DNA of 64,000 nt from Granulicella sp. L56 (GCF_009765835.1 NZ_LMUS01000006.1:682001-746000); one strand, 5' to 3'. Positions 33,048 through 42,831 are shown, counted from the stretch's first letter. The notes: generated by a model from the letters alone, not told the origin. A program made the numbers and translations.

Positions 33048-34085
33048 ATGAGCGCAATCGGCAACGTCACCGCGAACACCGAACTGGTCGACATGGCGAT
33101 GTCCTACTCGCGCAGTTGCATCCTATGCGCCGCCGCCAGGCTCGGCATAGCCGACGCGCTCGGCAACGATGAGCGCACCGTCGAAGAGGTCGCCCAAGCC
33201 TGCAACGCCGACGCAGCCTCGCTCTATCGTCTCCTCCGCGCTCTCGCTGTTCTTGGCATCACAACCGAATCTGTTCCCCGCCGCTTTGCCCTAACCCCGT
33301 TCGGCCAGCCGCTCCGCAAAGACGCGCCGAACTCCGTCTGGGCCAGCGTCGTCTTCTGGTCCGATCTCCTCGCCGATAGCTGGTCTCATCTCACCGAATG
33401 CATCCGTACCGGAAACACCGCCATGCAGATCATGCAACAAAAAGGAATCACCTCGCGCTGGGCCACCGCACCCGACGCCAACGCCATCTTCCGCGCCGTC
33501 ATGGGGACAGCCCCAGCAGAGGACTATTTACCCATCACAAAACAGTGGGACTTCGCTAGCCGCCAGGTCATCGCCGACCTCGGCGGCGGAGGCGGTTCAC
33601 TCCTCGCAGCTATCCTGTCCACGTCCCCTCAACTTCAAGGCATGCTTGTAGACCGCTCCGAATCCATCGAAGCCGCAAAACCTCGCTTTCAAAACAATGA
33701 TCTCGCTACCCGATGCAAACTCATCGCCGCCGATTTGAGCACCGAGGTCCCCCGCGGCGCGGACACCTACATCCTCAAGCATGTCCTTCACGGCTACACC
33801 GACACCGCCGCAGCCGAACTTCTCCGCAACTGTCGGAATGTCATGGACGGCGACGCCCGCCTGCTCATCATCGAGTTCGTCCTGCCCGACGTCATCTCCG
33901 AGCCCAACCCGCAACTACAGGGACGCTTCTTCAGCGATATCAACATGCTCGCCGTCACCGGAGGCAAAGAGCGCAGCGCAGTCGAGTGGTCCACCCTGCT
34001 TCAAGCGTCAGGTTTCACCATAGTGCAGTTCATTCCCGTAGCAGAGATGGACATCTCCATAATCGAGGCGCGAACGGCCTCTTAA
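33048..34085 (+). CDS. SAM-dependent O-methyltransferase (winged-helix dimerisation type)
   Basis: A 345-residue class I methyltransferase of the caffeate/acetylserotonin O-methyltransferase type. The N-terminal winged helix mediates dimerisation (TVEEVAQACNADAASLYRLL). The SAM-binding motif I is VIADLGGGGGSLLAAIL, and later KHVLHGYTDTAAAELLRNCR contains the catalytic-base His region. The acceptor is unknown; relatives methylate phenolic or polyketide hydroxyls. The ATG chosen has GGAG seven bases before it; a GTG ten codons upstream is possible. Its stop codon overlaps that of the convergent SCO gene (TTAA). Confidence 0.9.
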   Translation: MSAIGNVTANTELVDMAMSYSRSCILCAAARLGIADALGNDERTVEEVAQACNADAASLYRLLRALAVLGITTESVPRRFALTPFGQPLRKDAPNSVWASVVFWSDLLADSWSHLTECIRTGNTAMQIMQQKGITSRWATAPDANAIFRAVMGTAPAEDYLPITKQWDFASRQVIADLGGGGGSLLAAILSTSPQLQGMLVDRSESIEAAKPRFQNNDLATRCKLIAADLSTEVPRGADTYILKHVLHGYTDTAAAELLRNCRNVMDGDARLLIIEFVLPDVISEPNPQLQGRFFSDINMLAVTGGKERSAVEWSTLLQASGFTIVQFIPVAEMDISIIEARTAS

Positions 34086-34942
34086 GCCGCCGCGCCCGAC
34101 ATCGGTTTCTTTCGGCTAAGAAAATAGAATCCCAGCCCAATTCCAACCAGCGTCATCAAAGCCGCCAGCCCCAGTATCCGCAGCACCGCCACCGTGTACT
34201 TCCCCGACGACGGAACATAGTTGCAGCAGTACAGCAGAAACAGATCCTTCGCCGTCGCAATCTTGAGATGCGAAGCATTCACCAGCGCCAGCCGAACATC
34301 TCTCGTCGGATAATCGATCCCGGCCAGATACTCCGACATCTTTCCCTCGGGCGTGGCAAACATAATCACGCTCGAATGCGCGAACTGGTCCATCTTTCCG
34401 TCCGGCCCCGGCACCCGAACGTAGTGAAACCCGGTAGCCTCGGCGAGCGCGGTAATCGAAGGCTGCTGCCCGGTCAAAAAATGAACGCTATCCCCCGCCC
34501 CCGGCTGCCCGATCCCAGCCAGAAAGGTCTTCTTCGCGGCACTAGCATCCGCCGGCGTGTCCATCGGATCGATGCTCGCCACCACAACGTCATAGTCCTT
34601 CCCCGCCTTCAACTCGGTCCCCTTCAACCCGGCGGCCATGCCATGCAGCACCTGAGGACACAGCATCCCACACTTGAAATAGACCAGCGCCAGCGCAATC
34701 GGACGTTGATGGAAGTACTGCCCCAGTGTCACCTGCTTGCCCGCATCGTCCACAAAGGCAGTCGCCAGAGGTAATGGCTGGTTCAACCGCTCCACCAAAC
34801 CGGCGCCCTTCAAATAGTCCGGCGTCTGCTGCGCCATCGTGCCCATCGGCTTGTCCGCGCCGATCTGTTGCCCATATGCACCTGTTGCCAACAACCCAAG
34901 ACCCGCTACCGCCAGAACCCCAAAGCGCCGAAACCCAATCAA
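34082..34942 (-). CDS. SCO1/SenC/PrrC-type protein (copper delivery to oxidase)
   Basis: Thioredoxin-fold copper chaperone that helps build the CuA centre of cytochrome oxidase. About 286 residues from the TTG chosen, which has GGAGG upstream and begins a signal peptide (after FRRFGVLAVAGLGLLATGAY). The copper-binding pair is Cys-x3-Cys in YFKCGMLCPQ, and the distant His lies in FHYVRVPG or FAHSSVIM. A C-terminal membrane helix (AALMTLVGIGLGFYFLSRKK) is unusual and would anchor the protein. The open frame continues 73 codons upstream, but that part overlaps the divergent hydrolase. Confidence 0.85.
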   Translation of the reverse strand: MIGFRRFGVLAVAGLGLLATGAYGQQIGADKPMGTMAQQTPDYLKGAGLVERLNQPLPLATAFVDDAGKQVTLGQYFHQRPIALALVYFKCGMLCPQVLHGMAAGLKGTELKAGKDYDVVVASIDPMDTPADASAAKKTFLAGIGQPGAGDSVHFLTGQQPSITALAEATGFHYVRVPGPDGKMDQFAHSSVIMFATPEGKMSEYLAGIDYPTRDVRLALVNASHLKIATAKDLFLLYCCNYVPSSGKYTVAVLRILGLAALMTLVGIGLGFYFLSRKKPMSGAAA

Positions 34943-35084
34943 AGCACCCTCCAACCGACTCTCTCTCCATGCTACGCCGTTGCTCCACCGTATTCGCTTC
35001 TGGGTACACCAAGGCTTCAGCCTTGGGTAGCATAAGAAGACAAAGTATAAGGAACAGTTCTTCCCCATCCGCTTAGAGGAAAAC

Positions 35085-35852
35085 ATGATTATCATCAGCG
35101 ACGAACACGTAGACCTGCCCACCCACAATGGCCCCATGCGCACCCACATCGTCCGCCCCACCGCGCCCGGCCGCTATCCCGGCATCGTCTTCTACTCCGA
35201 GATCTTCCAGATCACCGCGCCCATCCATCGGACCGCCTGTCTGCTCGCGGGACAGGGATACGTCGTCGCCATGCCTGAGGTCTATCACGAGTTCGAACCC
35301 GCAGGCACCGTCTTCGCCTACGATCAGGCTGGCTCCGACCGCGGCAACGCCCTCAAGACCACCAAAACCATCGAGAGCTACGACGCCGACGCCCGCGCCG
35401 CCATCGACCACCTCAAGTCACGCCCTGACTGCACCGGACACATCGGAGCACTCGGCATCTGCCTCGGCGGACACCTCGCCTTCCGCGCCGCCATGAACCC
35501 CGATGTCCTCGCCACCGCATGCTTCTACGCCACCGACATCCACACAGGGAGCCTCGGTAAAGGCATGAACAACGACTCGCTTGAACGCGCTGCCGATATC
35601 AAAGGTGAGCTGATGATGATCTGGGGAAGACAGGACCCCCATATCTCACTCGAAGGCCGTCTTAAGGTTCTGGCCCGGCTCAACGAGCTTGGCACCCGCC
35701 TGAGCTGGCACGAGGTCAACGGAGCCCACGCCTTTATGCGCGACGAAGGCCCGCGCTACGATCCCGAACTGGCCTACAGCCTCTACGGCCTGGTCTTTAA
35801 TCTCTTCCACCGCAAGCTGGGCCAAGGCGACCTGACCGTCGCCTCAACCTAA
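35085..35852 (+). CDS. Dienelactone hydrolase family protein
   Basis: An alpha/beta hydrolase of 255 residues. The Cys nucleophile sits in the elbow GALGICLGGHLAFR, the acid is Asp in WGRQDPHISL, and the His is in VNGAHAFMRDE, giving the Cys-Asp-His triad of dienelactone hydrolases. These cleave lactones in aromatic breakdown, though many relatives have other ester substrates. The region EVYHEFEPAGTVFAYDQAGS is family-typical. It is divergent from the SCO gene. Confidence 0.92.
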   Translation: MIIISDEHVDLPTHNGPMRTHIVRPTAPGRYPGIVFYSEIFQITAPIHRTACLLAGQGYVVAMPEVYHEFEPAGTVFAYDQAGSDRGNALKTTKTIESYDADARAAIDHLKSRPDCTGHIGALGICLGGHLAFRAAMNPDVLATACFYATDIHTGSLGKGMNNDSLERAADIKGELMMIWGRQDPHISLEGRLKVLARLNELGTRLSWHEVNGAHAFMRDEGPRYDPELAYSLYGLVFNLFHRKLGQGDLTVAST

Positions 35853-35930
35853 ACCCGCCACTAGCTGAGTTCTAGATCACCATCGCGGTACGCGGCTTGT
35901 TTCAGGTTATAGTCCATGCACCGCACTCAA

Positions 35931-38378
35931 TCATTCCGCGCGCAATGCCTGCATTGGATCGACCTTGGAGGCACGAGCGGCGGGCAGCCATACGGCAACA
36001 AGCGCAACCGCGACAAGAATGAGCGGTGCAGAGAGGAACGCCACCGGATCCCATGATTTGACGCCGAACAGCAGGCTGGAAACGAGACGCGTGAGACCAA
36101 ATGCTCCAACGATGCCGATGACCGCACCGGCGACCGTCAATCTCATGCCATGCCACATCACAAGCCTGCGAATACTGGATCGATCCGCACCCAATGCGAT
36201 GCGGATTCCCATCTCTTGATTGCGCTGCTGCACGGAGTATGCCATGAGTCCATAGATGCCGACGGCGGCCAGAACCAGAGCGACTGCACCAAAGATGCTG
36301 AACAGCAGCATGTCGAAATTCTGACGGGCCGTCGAGCTTCCCATCACCTCGTCCATGGTGCGTAGATGCGCCACCGGAAATCCTCCGCTGGCGAAGCGTA
36401 ACTGCTCACTGACAGCAGCAATGTACTGATGGGGATCGTCGCGGGTTCGTACCACCCAAAGAAGCGGCTGGACATCGGAATAGGCTGCTGCGTAGCCGTC
36501 GGTGACCTGCGCTATCGGAACCATCATCATCGGGGAGGGAGGCGAGCCGAGACCGGCGTTGTGCGAGTCGGCGACCACGCCTACGATCTCTCGCGCAGGT
36601 TCTTCCAGCTCCGGCCCCATGCCCACGCCAATGATGATTTGCCGACCCACCGGATTTTCGCCCGGCCAGTATTGCCTGGCCAGGGCCTGATTGATGAGCA
36701 CGACACCAGGAGCATTCGTCGTATCGGTTTCTTTGAAATCCCGTCCGCGCAGAATGGGAATTCGGAACAGGCCCAGGTACCCCGGAGAAATACTCATCCA
36801 TCTTCCCCCGGCCTTGTTTTTTTCAATCGGCCGCCCAACGATCCGGAAGGGCAGAGCGTCGTCAACCTGAACAGGCAGCCAGTAAGCGGCTGCCGAGGCC
36901 TCTACGCCGGGGATAGTATTCAGTTTATTTGTGCCATCTCGCGCGAGCTGAGCCACTCCCGCCGTCTTCTGGAATCGTTGGCCGTTGAGCGACATTTCCA
37001 TGGTGAGAACGTTGTGAGAATCGAAGCCGGGACCGACGTCGTGCAACGCGAGAAAGGTGCGGATGAGAAGAACCGAGCCGACCACAAGCACCAGCGCCAG
37101 TGAGACCTCGCTGATGACCAGCAGCGAGCGCATCTTTCCTTGACGAAATCCGGTTCCGGAGCGGTTGCTGCCCTCCTTCAGGATCGTATTCAGGTCGATG
37201 CGGGAAGCGGCAAAAGCGGGGAAGAGCCCAAAGAGAATGCCGGTCACAAGTGAAACAGCGAACGTAAAGCCCAGCACTCGCCAGTCCATACCGATGGCGG
37301 AACCGCCTTCGCCGACTCGGGGAAGGCCGGCGGGACTGGCGGCCAGCAGGGCGTGCACTCCGGCGAAACCCAGAATCAGGCCCAGAATACCGCCTGCGAC
37401 GGAGAGCAGAACGCTTTCTGTGAGTAATTGGCGAACGATACGCGCCCTGCCGGCTCCCAGAGCGGAACGGATAGCGAACTCGCGTTTACGACCTGTGGCG
37501 CGCACCAGTAGCAGATTGGCGACATTGGCGCAGGCGATCAGCAACACCAGACTGACCGCGGCCAGCATGATCAGCAGCGATCTGCGCACGTCGCCAACGA
37601 TCGAATCACGCAACGGCTCAACAACAAATCCCGGCAGATGATTTGTTTTGGGATAAGCACGAAGGAACTGCGCGGCTGCGAGCTTCATTTGCGCGTTCGC
37701 CTCTACCAACGAAATGCCGGGCTGGAGCCGGGCCGCGACCTGAAAGGAGTGGTTCATGTTATCGCTGAAGGCTTCGAACTGAAACGGCAGCCAGATGTCC
37801 GCTTCCGGATCGGAGAGAAACTGCTTTCCAATGACACCAATAACGGTGTACGGTTCGTTGCCCAGCGAAAGCGACTTCCCGAGAATATTTGGATCGCCGC
37901 CGAACCTGCGCTGCCACAGGCCATAGCTCAGTACGACCACCTTTCCGCCCTTCGGCGAATCCTCCTGTGGTGTGAACGTGCGTCCGAGTGTCATCGGAGC
38001 ACCGAATAAACGGAAGTAGCCCTCGGTAACGTGAATACCGTGAATCTGCTCAGGCCTGCCGCCGGTAAGGTTGAAGCCGGGCCCGGCGGAATCGTAAGCC
38101 GCGACCTCACTGAATACGCTGGTCTGCTGCTGATAGAGGTGAAACTCAGGAATTGAAGACAAGGGATAGTTGCCAGTTGGCGAGGAGAGCAGAAACCTGA
38201 CGATGCGATCGGAGCTGGGGTAGGTGAGAGGCTTGAGCAGCACCGCGTTGACCACCGAAAAGATCGCGGTGTTGGCTCCGACACCCAGCGCGAGGGCGGC
38301 AACGGCAGCAATCGTGAATCCGGGATTCTTCAGCAACATTCGAAAGGAATGCCTTATGTCATTCCAGAGATCACCCAC
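35931..38378 (-). CDS. ABC transporter permease of the acidobacterial duplicated orphan (ADOP) type
   Basis: An 815-residue protein with two MacB/FtsX-like halves. It opens [20 protein letters not shown] and [20 protein letters not shown], the signature of these permeases, followed by a large periplasmic MacB_PCD-like domain. Three transmembrane helices lie near 275-430. A second periplasmic domain follows, then three C-terminal helices ending [23 protein letters not shown] permeases are abundant in Acidobacteria and typically lack an adjacent ATPase, as here. It starts at GTG with GGAG eight bases upstream. Substrate unknown. Confidence 0.93.
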   Translation of the reverse strand: MGDLWNDIRHSFRMLLKNPGFTIAAVAALALGVGANTAIFSVVNAVLLKPLTYPSSDRIVRFLLSSPTGNYPLSSIPEFHLYQQQTSVFSEVAAYDSAGPGFNLTGGRPEQIHGIHVTEGYFRLFGAPMTLGRTFTPQEDSPKGGKVVVLSYGLWQRRFGGDPNILGKSLSLGNEPYTVIGVIGKQFLSDPEADIWLPFQFEAFSDNMNHSFQVAARLQPGISLVEANAQMKLAAAQFLRAYPKTNHLPGFVVEPLRDSIVGDVRRSLLIMLAAVSLVLLIACANVANLLLVRATGRKREFAIRSALGAGRARIVRQLLTESVLLSVAGGILGLILGFAGVHALLAASPAGLPRVGEGGSAIGMDWRVLGFTFAVSLVTGILFGLFPAFAASRIDLNTILKEGSNRSGTGFRQGKMRSLLVISEVSLALVLVVGSVLLIRTFLALHDVGPGFDSHNVLTMEMSLNGQRFQKTAGVAQLARDGTNKLNTIPGVEASAAAYWLPVQVDDALPFRIVGRPIEKNKAGGRWMSISPGYLGLFRIPILRGRDFKETDTTNAPGVVLINQALARQYWPGENPVGRQIIIGVGMGPELEEPAREIVGVVADSHNAGLGSPPSPMMMVPIAQVTDGYAAAYSDVQPLLWVVRTRDDPHQYIAAVSEQLRFASGGFPVAHLRTMDEVMGSSTARQNFDMLLFSIFGAVALVLAAVGIYGLMAYSVQQRNQEMGIRIALGADRSSIRRLVMWHGMRLTVAGAVIGIVGAFGLTRLVSSLLFGVKSWDPVAFLSAPLILVAVALVAVWLPAARASKVDPMQALRAE

Positions 38379-38464
38379 GTTTCGACTCCTGTTCTGCCGG
38401 GAATCTTACCGCACTGCAATAACATGTCGATACCACCACAGTTCCAGCCTGTTGACAGCCCCGA

Positions 38465-38515
38465 TATAATTAACCAGAAGGTAAAAAGAGAAGCCCGGCA
38501 ATTGCTGGGCTTTTT
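38465..38515 (+). ncRNA. Possible very short transcript ending in a terminator
   Basis: A perfect TATAAT lies 21 bases before a compact palindrome (AAGCCCGGCA/TTGCTGGGCTT) followed by TTTTTC. The predicted RNA of about 40 bases would begin near 38,477. No good -35 lies at 17 bases (TTCCAG); a TTGACA exists but only seven bases away. The hairpin could simply be a terminator for transcription entering from the left, though no plus-strand gene ends there. Confidence 0.35.
38491..38515 (+). terminator. Rho-independent terminator hairpin
   Basis: AGCCCG pairs with TGGGCT (one G-U) around the self-complementary GCAATTGC, followed by five T. It lies upstream of the divergent ADOP gene and downstream of no plus-strand gene within 2 kb. 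Confidence 0.7.
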
Positions 38516-38529
38516 CATTTGATCTGACT

Positions 38530-38565
38530 CCAGACCGAAGTCCGGCCCCGGTCTGGACTTCGGTC
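38530..38565. repeat. Two mutually exclusive inverted repeats
   Basis: GACCGAAGTCC (38,533-38,543) can pair with GGACTTCGGTC (38,555-38,565), a perfect 11-base stem. Alternatively CCAGACCG (38,530-38,537) can pair with CGGTCTGG (38,549-38,556). The two stems share bases and cannot coexist, as in attenuators. The rest of the space up to 38,660 is A+T- and purine-rich and shows no gene. Confidence 0.55.
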
Positions 38566-38662
38566 GGATTTACATTGGACTTAAAATATTTGTCTGGAAG
38601 ACTTTAGGACTTAAGTAGGGGGAGGGGGATACTTGCGCAACGTCGGCAAAACATCGGCCGAA

Positions 38663-39073
38663 CTAGCGCCAGCTCACTGCCAGATGCCAGCGCATCTCCC
38701 GGTCACGAGCCTTCTCAAGCACCTCTGCGTACTCTCTTAACTCGGAGAGCACCTGTTTCCCCTCGGTGCCTAGTTGCTGCGGATCGTCGCGCAGGGCCTG
38801 CAAAAGCGCCTGCACTGTCTTGAGGCCATCGGCAGGTTGATACCACTGCGGCGGCGGAAGCTTTCGCAGCAACTCCTGGTCGCCCGCGCCCTCTTCGATC
38901 AAAAGGGCCATCGAGTTCTCGTCCGCGGAGAAGTACTCAATCAAAGGGCGCACCCCCAGACTGAGTGCGAGCTTTTCAAGGGCGTCCTCATGCCGTGCCA
39001 GCGAACGGCCATTGACGAAGGTATCGAAGCCTGGGTCCTCACCTTCGACCACGATGTACATGGAAGCTGCCAT
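38663..39073 (-). CDS. Conserved-looking hypothetical cytoplasmic protein
   Basis: A 136-residue soluble protein, not recognised. It begins MAASMYIVVEGEDPGFDTFV and contains an alternating beta/alpha pattern with a later helix rich in Leu/Glu (LREYAEVLEKARDREMRW). An ATG four codons in is an alternative start. Codon use resembles the neighbours. The PPPQWYQPADGLKTVQALLQ stretch is distinctive and could help a search. Confidence 0.7.
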   Translation of the reverse strand: MAASMYIVVEGEDPGFDTFVNGRSLARHEDALEKLALSLGVRPLIEYFSADENSMALLIEEGAGDQELLRKLPPPQWYQPADGLKTVQALLQALRDDPQQLGTEGKQVLSELREYAEVLEKARDREMRWHLAVSWR

Positions 39074-39107
39074 TCAAGGCAGTGTACCGCTCCGCCACGA
39101 GGAAAAT

Positions 39108-40013
39108 CTATCGGATCGAGAGTACCGCATCAGAGTCCCAACCCCTTGAAAGCAGCAGGTAGGCTGCTCCGGCTATGAGCAGGGCCAGGCCTGCGGCCAT
39201 CCGTACCGTCAAGGGAGGGTGCAAAAATGCGAAGCCTTCGAGAACAGTGAAGAGAGGAACGATCAGATATCGCGCCGCAAGACGCACGGGAGACATCTCG
39301 CGCACCAGCCATACCAATAAAAGCAACTCCACCAAATTGTAGAGCGAGTGAATCGAGAGCAACGACGATACTCCGCTCCAACTCTCGGCAGAAGGCAAGT
39401 TCACGAGGTGGCAGGCAATCAGGAACACGGCATTCGAGAGAGCCACGACTGCCAAGGCCTCGATCATTCCGAATCCGCGCAGCAGGCGATACAGCGATTC
39501 ACTCGCAAAACCTACCAGCGCGATTGCTACAAGAAGAACGCCGAAGATGATTTGTCCGCGCGGCGACGTGGGAAAGCTGAATGGAAGCAGCAATAAAACT
39601 CCGCCAAAACCGATCAGCGTTGGGATCGAGAAGCGTCGAACACTGGGCTCGGATTCTCGGGCGGCTGCGACCATCACAACGACAAACGGCACCAGAGCAA
39701 AGAGCGCGGCGCGGTTGATGTCCGATATGCCGTTGCGTGCCCACTCTCCCAGTACGGCAGGCACACCAAGCAGAAGAATACTTACGGCGGCTACACGCAA
39801 ACACGCACGCCACTGCAATCGAGCCCGCACACGTCGATACGCAGGGATCAAAGCTATAAGCCCAACCAGGCTGTAGAAGCAGGCCTGCTGTGTGATGGGA
39901 GACTCGTCGGTTGTGCCGGCGGGAAGCAGCCATGAACTCGACAGCAGAAGGCACAACGCAAAAAATACGAACCAGATGCTCCATCGCGTTTGCTGTGGCC
40001 GGGCTGTCGGCAT
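39108..40013 (-). CDS. Multi-pass membrane protein, possibly DMT-like
   Basis: A 301-residue integral membrane protein with about ten hydrophobic helices, short loops and no signal peptide. Total length and helix number resemble EamA/DMT drug-metabolite transporters, including the final helix LTVRMAAGLALLIAGAAYLL, but no definitive motif can be pointed out. It follows pnp (ends 40,105) by about 90 bases but is separated from it by a strong terminator. Confidence 0.6.
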   Translation of the reverse strand: MPTARPQQTRWSIWFVFFALCLLLSSSWLLPAGTTDESPITQQACFYSLVGLIALIPAYRRVRARLQWRACLRVAAVSILLLGVPAVLGEWARNGISDINRAALFALVPFVVVMVAAARESEPSVRRFSIPTLIGFGGVLLLLPFSFPTSPRGQIIFGVLLVAIALVGFASESLYRLLRGFGMIEALAVVALSNAVFLIACHLVNLPSAESWSGVSSLLSIHSLYNLVELLLLVWLVREMSPVRLAARYLIVPLFTVLEGFAFLHPPLTVRMAAGLALLIAGAAYLLLSRGWDSDAVLSIR

Positions 40014-40057
40014 GAATCAGCTCCTCGGGATTTGTCATGAGTCCTTGCGGCAAAAGC

Positions 40058-40088
40058 AGAAGGGCCGCGCAGTTTGCGCGGCCCTTCT
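40058..40088 (-). terminator. Strong hairpin terminator after pnp
   Basis: A perfect 14-base-pair stem (AGAAGGGCCGCGCA with its complement) with a 3-base loop lies 17 bases beyond the pnp stop. On the minus strand a short GCTTTTG follows. Confidence 0.8.
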
Positions 40089-40104
40089 CATCCTTCGATA
40101 ACGA

Positions 40105-42525
40105 CTACTGGTTCCCGTTGCCGCCGGTGCGAGGAGCACCGCCGCCCGAACCACCTGCGCCCGGTGCGCCACGGCGTCCGCTGCGACGACGACGGCCGCC
40201 ACCGGGACGACGCTGTCCGCCAGGTCCGGCAGGAGCGCCTGCTCCTTCGCCAGTGGTTGCCGGAGCATCTCCATCGGCACGGTTGAAGTTGGGCTCATCG
40301 GAGTCCGACTCGTCCTCGTCCTCGAAGTCGTCGCCATCTTCCGCATCGGCAACGTTCTCTTCTGTGGCAGTTGCATGGGGAGCTGCGGGTGCACCATCGA
40401 TGCCGACCTGTCCCGGCTCGGGAAGGCCGAGCTTGGCGCGCTGCTCGCGCAGAACCGCCTTGCGGGAGAGCTTGATGCGATTGCCTTCGATGGCGAGTAC
40501 CTTGACCAGAATCTGGTCGCCCTCGCGAAGCTCGTCCTTGACCTCTTTGACGCGATGCTCTGCGATCTCGGAGACGTGGAGCAGGCCGTCGGTGCCGGGG
40601 AAGATCTCGACGAATGCGCCGAACTCTGCCAGACGAACCACCTTGCCGAGATAAGTTTTGCCGATCTCGGGCACTGCGGTGATGTCGCTGATCATCTGGA
40701 TGGCACGGGCCAGGCCGTCGGCGTCGCTCGAAGCAACATTGACGCGACCAGTGTCGTCCACATCGATCTTGACGCCAGTGGCCTCGACGATGCCGCGGAT
40801 GACCTTGCCGCCAGGTCCGATGAGATCGCGAATCTTGTCGGTCGGGATCTGGATGGTGTGAATGCGAGGAGCGAACTGCGACTTCTCTTCCTTGGCGCTG
40901 GAGATGGTCGCGTCCATGGTATCGAGGAGGTTCAGACGGTTCTTGCGAGCCTGCTCGAGCGCCTCGCGCATGATCTGGGGAGTGATGCCCATGATCTTGA
41001 TGTCCATCTGGAGCGCGGTGATGCCCTTGCGGGTGCCGGCTACCTTGAAGTCCATGTCGCCGTAGTGGTCTTCCGCACCTGCGATGTCGGTGAGGATGGC
41101 GTACTTGTCACCCTCTTTGACGAGGCCCATGGCCACGCCGGCTACTGCGCCCTTGATAGGAATGCCAGCCTGCATGAGTGCAAGCGACGCGCCGCAGATG
41201 GTGGCCATGCTGGATGATCCATTGGATTCCAGAATGTCGGAGACGACGCGGAGGGTGTACGGGCTCTCGTCCTCGCCGGGGAGGACGGCCTCAATCGCAC
41301 GCCAGGCAAGTGCGCCGTGGCCGATCTCGCGGCGGCCGACGCCGGTCATGCGACCGACTTCGCCGACTGAGAACGGCGGGAAGTTGTAGTGCAGCATGAA
41401 GCGGCGCTTCTGCTCGCCTTCATAGCTCTCCATACGCTGCGCGTCATCGGTGGTGCCGAGGGTCGCGGAGACAAGAGCCTGAGTTTCGCCACGGGTGAAG
41501 AGGGCGGAGCCATGGACGCGCGGCAGAACGCCGACCTCGACGGTGACCTCGCGGATCTGGTCGAAGGCGCGATGATCGGGACGGATACGGTCGTTGAGAA
41601 CCTGCTCGCGGAAGATGTTTTCGCGCAGCAGCTCGTAGTATTTGCTGAGCTTCTTGGCAGCTACGGCGTCGCCTTCGGGAAGATCGCGCTTCAGCTCGTC
41701 CTTGATCTCCTTGACCAGCGCGTAGCTCTCGAACTTGGGGTGCTTCTGGGTGTCGAGCGCGTCCTTCAACTTCGCGCCGACCTTGGCGGTCAGGCCATTA
41801 AGGTATTCGTGGTCGGTCTCGATCGCGGTGACGAGGCGCTTGGTCTTGCCTGCGCGGCTGACCAAGTCTTCGATGGCGGCACAGATCTTCTTGATCTCGA
41901 CATGAGCGAACTCGATGGCGCCGACGACCGACTCCTCCGAGGTCTCCTTTGAACCGGACTCGACCATCACGATGCCGTCTTTGGTGCCGACGACCATGAT
42001 GTTCAGCGTGCTCTTGGCGCGCTCCGCGTAGGTGGGGTTGACGATGTACTGTCCATCGATGTGGCCGACGCGTACCGCACCCACCGGGCCGTGGAAGGGA
42101 ATGTCGCTGAGCGCGAGGGCGCAGCTTGCGCCGTTGATGCCGAGCACGTCGGGATCGTTTTCCTTGTCGGCGGAGTAGACGAATGCAACTACCTGCGTCT
42201 CGTTGCGGAAAGCCTCGGGGAAGAGGGGACGAATAGGACGGTCGATCTGACGGCTGGTCAGGATCTCCTTCTCACTGGGGCGGCCTTCGCGCTTGATAAA
42301 GCCACCGGGGATGCGGCCACCTGCGTAGGTGAACTCGCGATACTCGACCGTAAGGGGGAAGAAGTCGATGCCTTCTTTGGGGTCGGGCGAGGCTACGGCC
42401 GTCGCCAGAATGACGTTGTCTCCGCTGGAGGTAAGCGCTGCGCCGGAGGCCTGCTTGGCCATGCGCCCTGTTTCAAATTTAATCTGCTTGCCGCCGGCAA
42501 GCTCAACTGTAACGTCCTGCTTCAT
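40105..42525 (-). CDS. pnp: Polyribonucleotide nucleotidyltransferase (PNPase)
   Basis: 3'-to-5' phosphorolytic exoribonuclease of mRNA decay. It has 806 residues. Two RNase PH domains (the first with GRIPGGFIKREGRPSEKEIL, the second with FPPFSVGEVGRMTGVGRREI and GDMDFKVAGTRKGITALQMD) are followed by a KH domain (IRDLIGPGGKVIRGI) and an S1 domain (GKVVRLAEFGAFVEIFPGTD). Compared with E. coli (711) there is an added tail of about 100 residues, first acidic and then Gly/Arg-rich. Such tails often bind RNA or partners. It lies downstream of rpsO, the usual order. Confidence 0.98.
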   Translation of the reverse strand: MKQDVTVELAGGKQIKFETGRMAKQASGAALTSSGDNVILATAVASPDPKEGIDFFPLTVEYREFTYAGGRIPGGFIKREGRPSEKEILTSRQIDRPIRPLFPEAFRNETQVVAFVYSADKENDPDVLGINGASCALALSDIPFHGPVGAVRVGHIDGQYIVNPTYAERAKSTLNIMVVGTKDGIVMVESGSKETSEESVVGAIEFAHVEIKKICAAIEDLVSRAGKTKRLVTAIETDHEYLNGLTAKVGAKLKDALDTQKHPKFESYALVKEIKDELKRDLPEGDAVAAKKLSKYYELLRENIFREQVLNDRIRPDHRAFDQIREVTVEVGVLPRVHGSALFTRGETQALVSATLGTTDDAQRMESYEGEQKRRFMLHYNFPPFSVGEVGRMTGVGRREIGHGALAWRAIEAVLPGEDESPYTLRVVSDILESNGSSSMATICGASLALMQAGIPIKGAVAGVAMGLVKEGDKYAILTDIAGAEDHYGDMDFKVAGTRKGITALQMDIKIMGITPQIMREALEQARKNRLNLLDTMDATISSAKEEKSQFAPRIHTIQIPTDKIRDLIGPGGKVIRGIVEATGVKIDVDDTGRVNVASSDADGLARAIQMISDITAVPEIGKTYLGKVVRLAEFGAFVEIFPGTDGLLHVSEIAEHRVKEVKDELREGDQILVKVLAIEGNRIKLSRKAVLREQRAKLGLPEPGQVGIDGAPAAPHATATEENVADAEDGDDFEDEDESDSDEPNFNRADGDAPATTGEGAGAPAGPGGQRRPGGGRRRRSGRRGAPGAGGSGGGAPRTGGNGNQ

Positions 42526-42831
42526 GTTGCCCCTCTTCTCTCGTTTTATCTATCTATATAGAAACTTGTTGGATCGCGTCATCCTTTTGCGGGCGCGAAA
42601 ATGCAGCTCCACGGGGCCGACTATCGAGCCGCCTGGAAGCTGCACAGTAAAAAATCTTTGACAAATGATACTTGTCCGGCACGGTCAACCATCGACGCAT
42701 GACATAACCCGCTCATCGTCAGCGACTCCAGCGGCAAGGCCATGCATGACCTTGCACGAGAAGTTGCAGCCGAACGAGAGCGGGCCGTGCATGCTTCCAT
42801 AGGATTGAACGGTGTCTCCGGAGACAATGCG
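42526..42831 (-). other. rpsO-pnp intergenic leader with hairpin
   Basis: These 306 bases have no supported gene. On the minus strand a stem of seven pairs (TGCAGCT and AGCTGCA, 42,602-42,644) encloses a GC-rich inner helix about 75 bases before the pnp start. In enteric bacteria the pnp leader carries an RNase III-processed hairpin used for autoregulation; a similar role is only inferred here. Confidence 0.45.

Noticed and set aside
34943..35161. 73-codon N-terminal extension of the SCO protein
   Set aside because: It overlaps the divergent dienelactone hydrolase start; a signal peptide begins at the TTG at 34,942.
38452..38470. TTGACA followed by TATAAT as a promoter
   Set aside because: Only seven bases separate them; they cannot be the -35 and -10 of one promoter.
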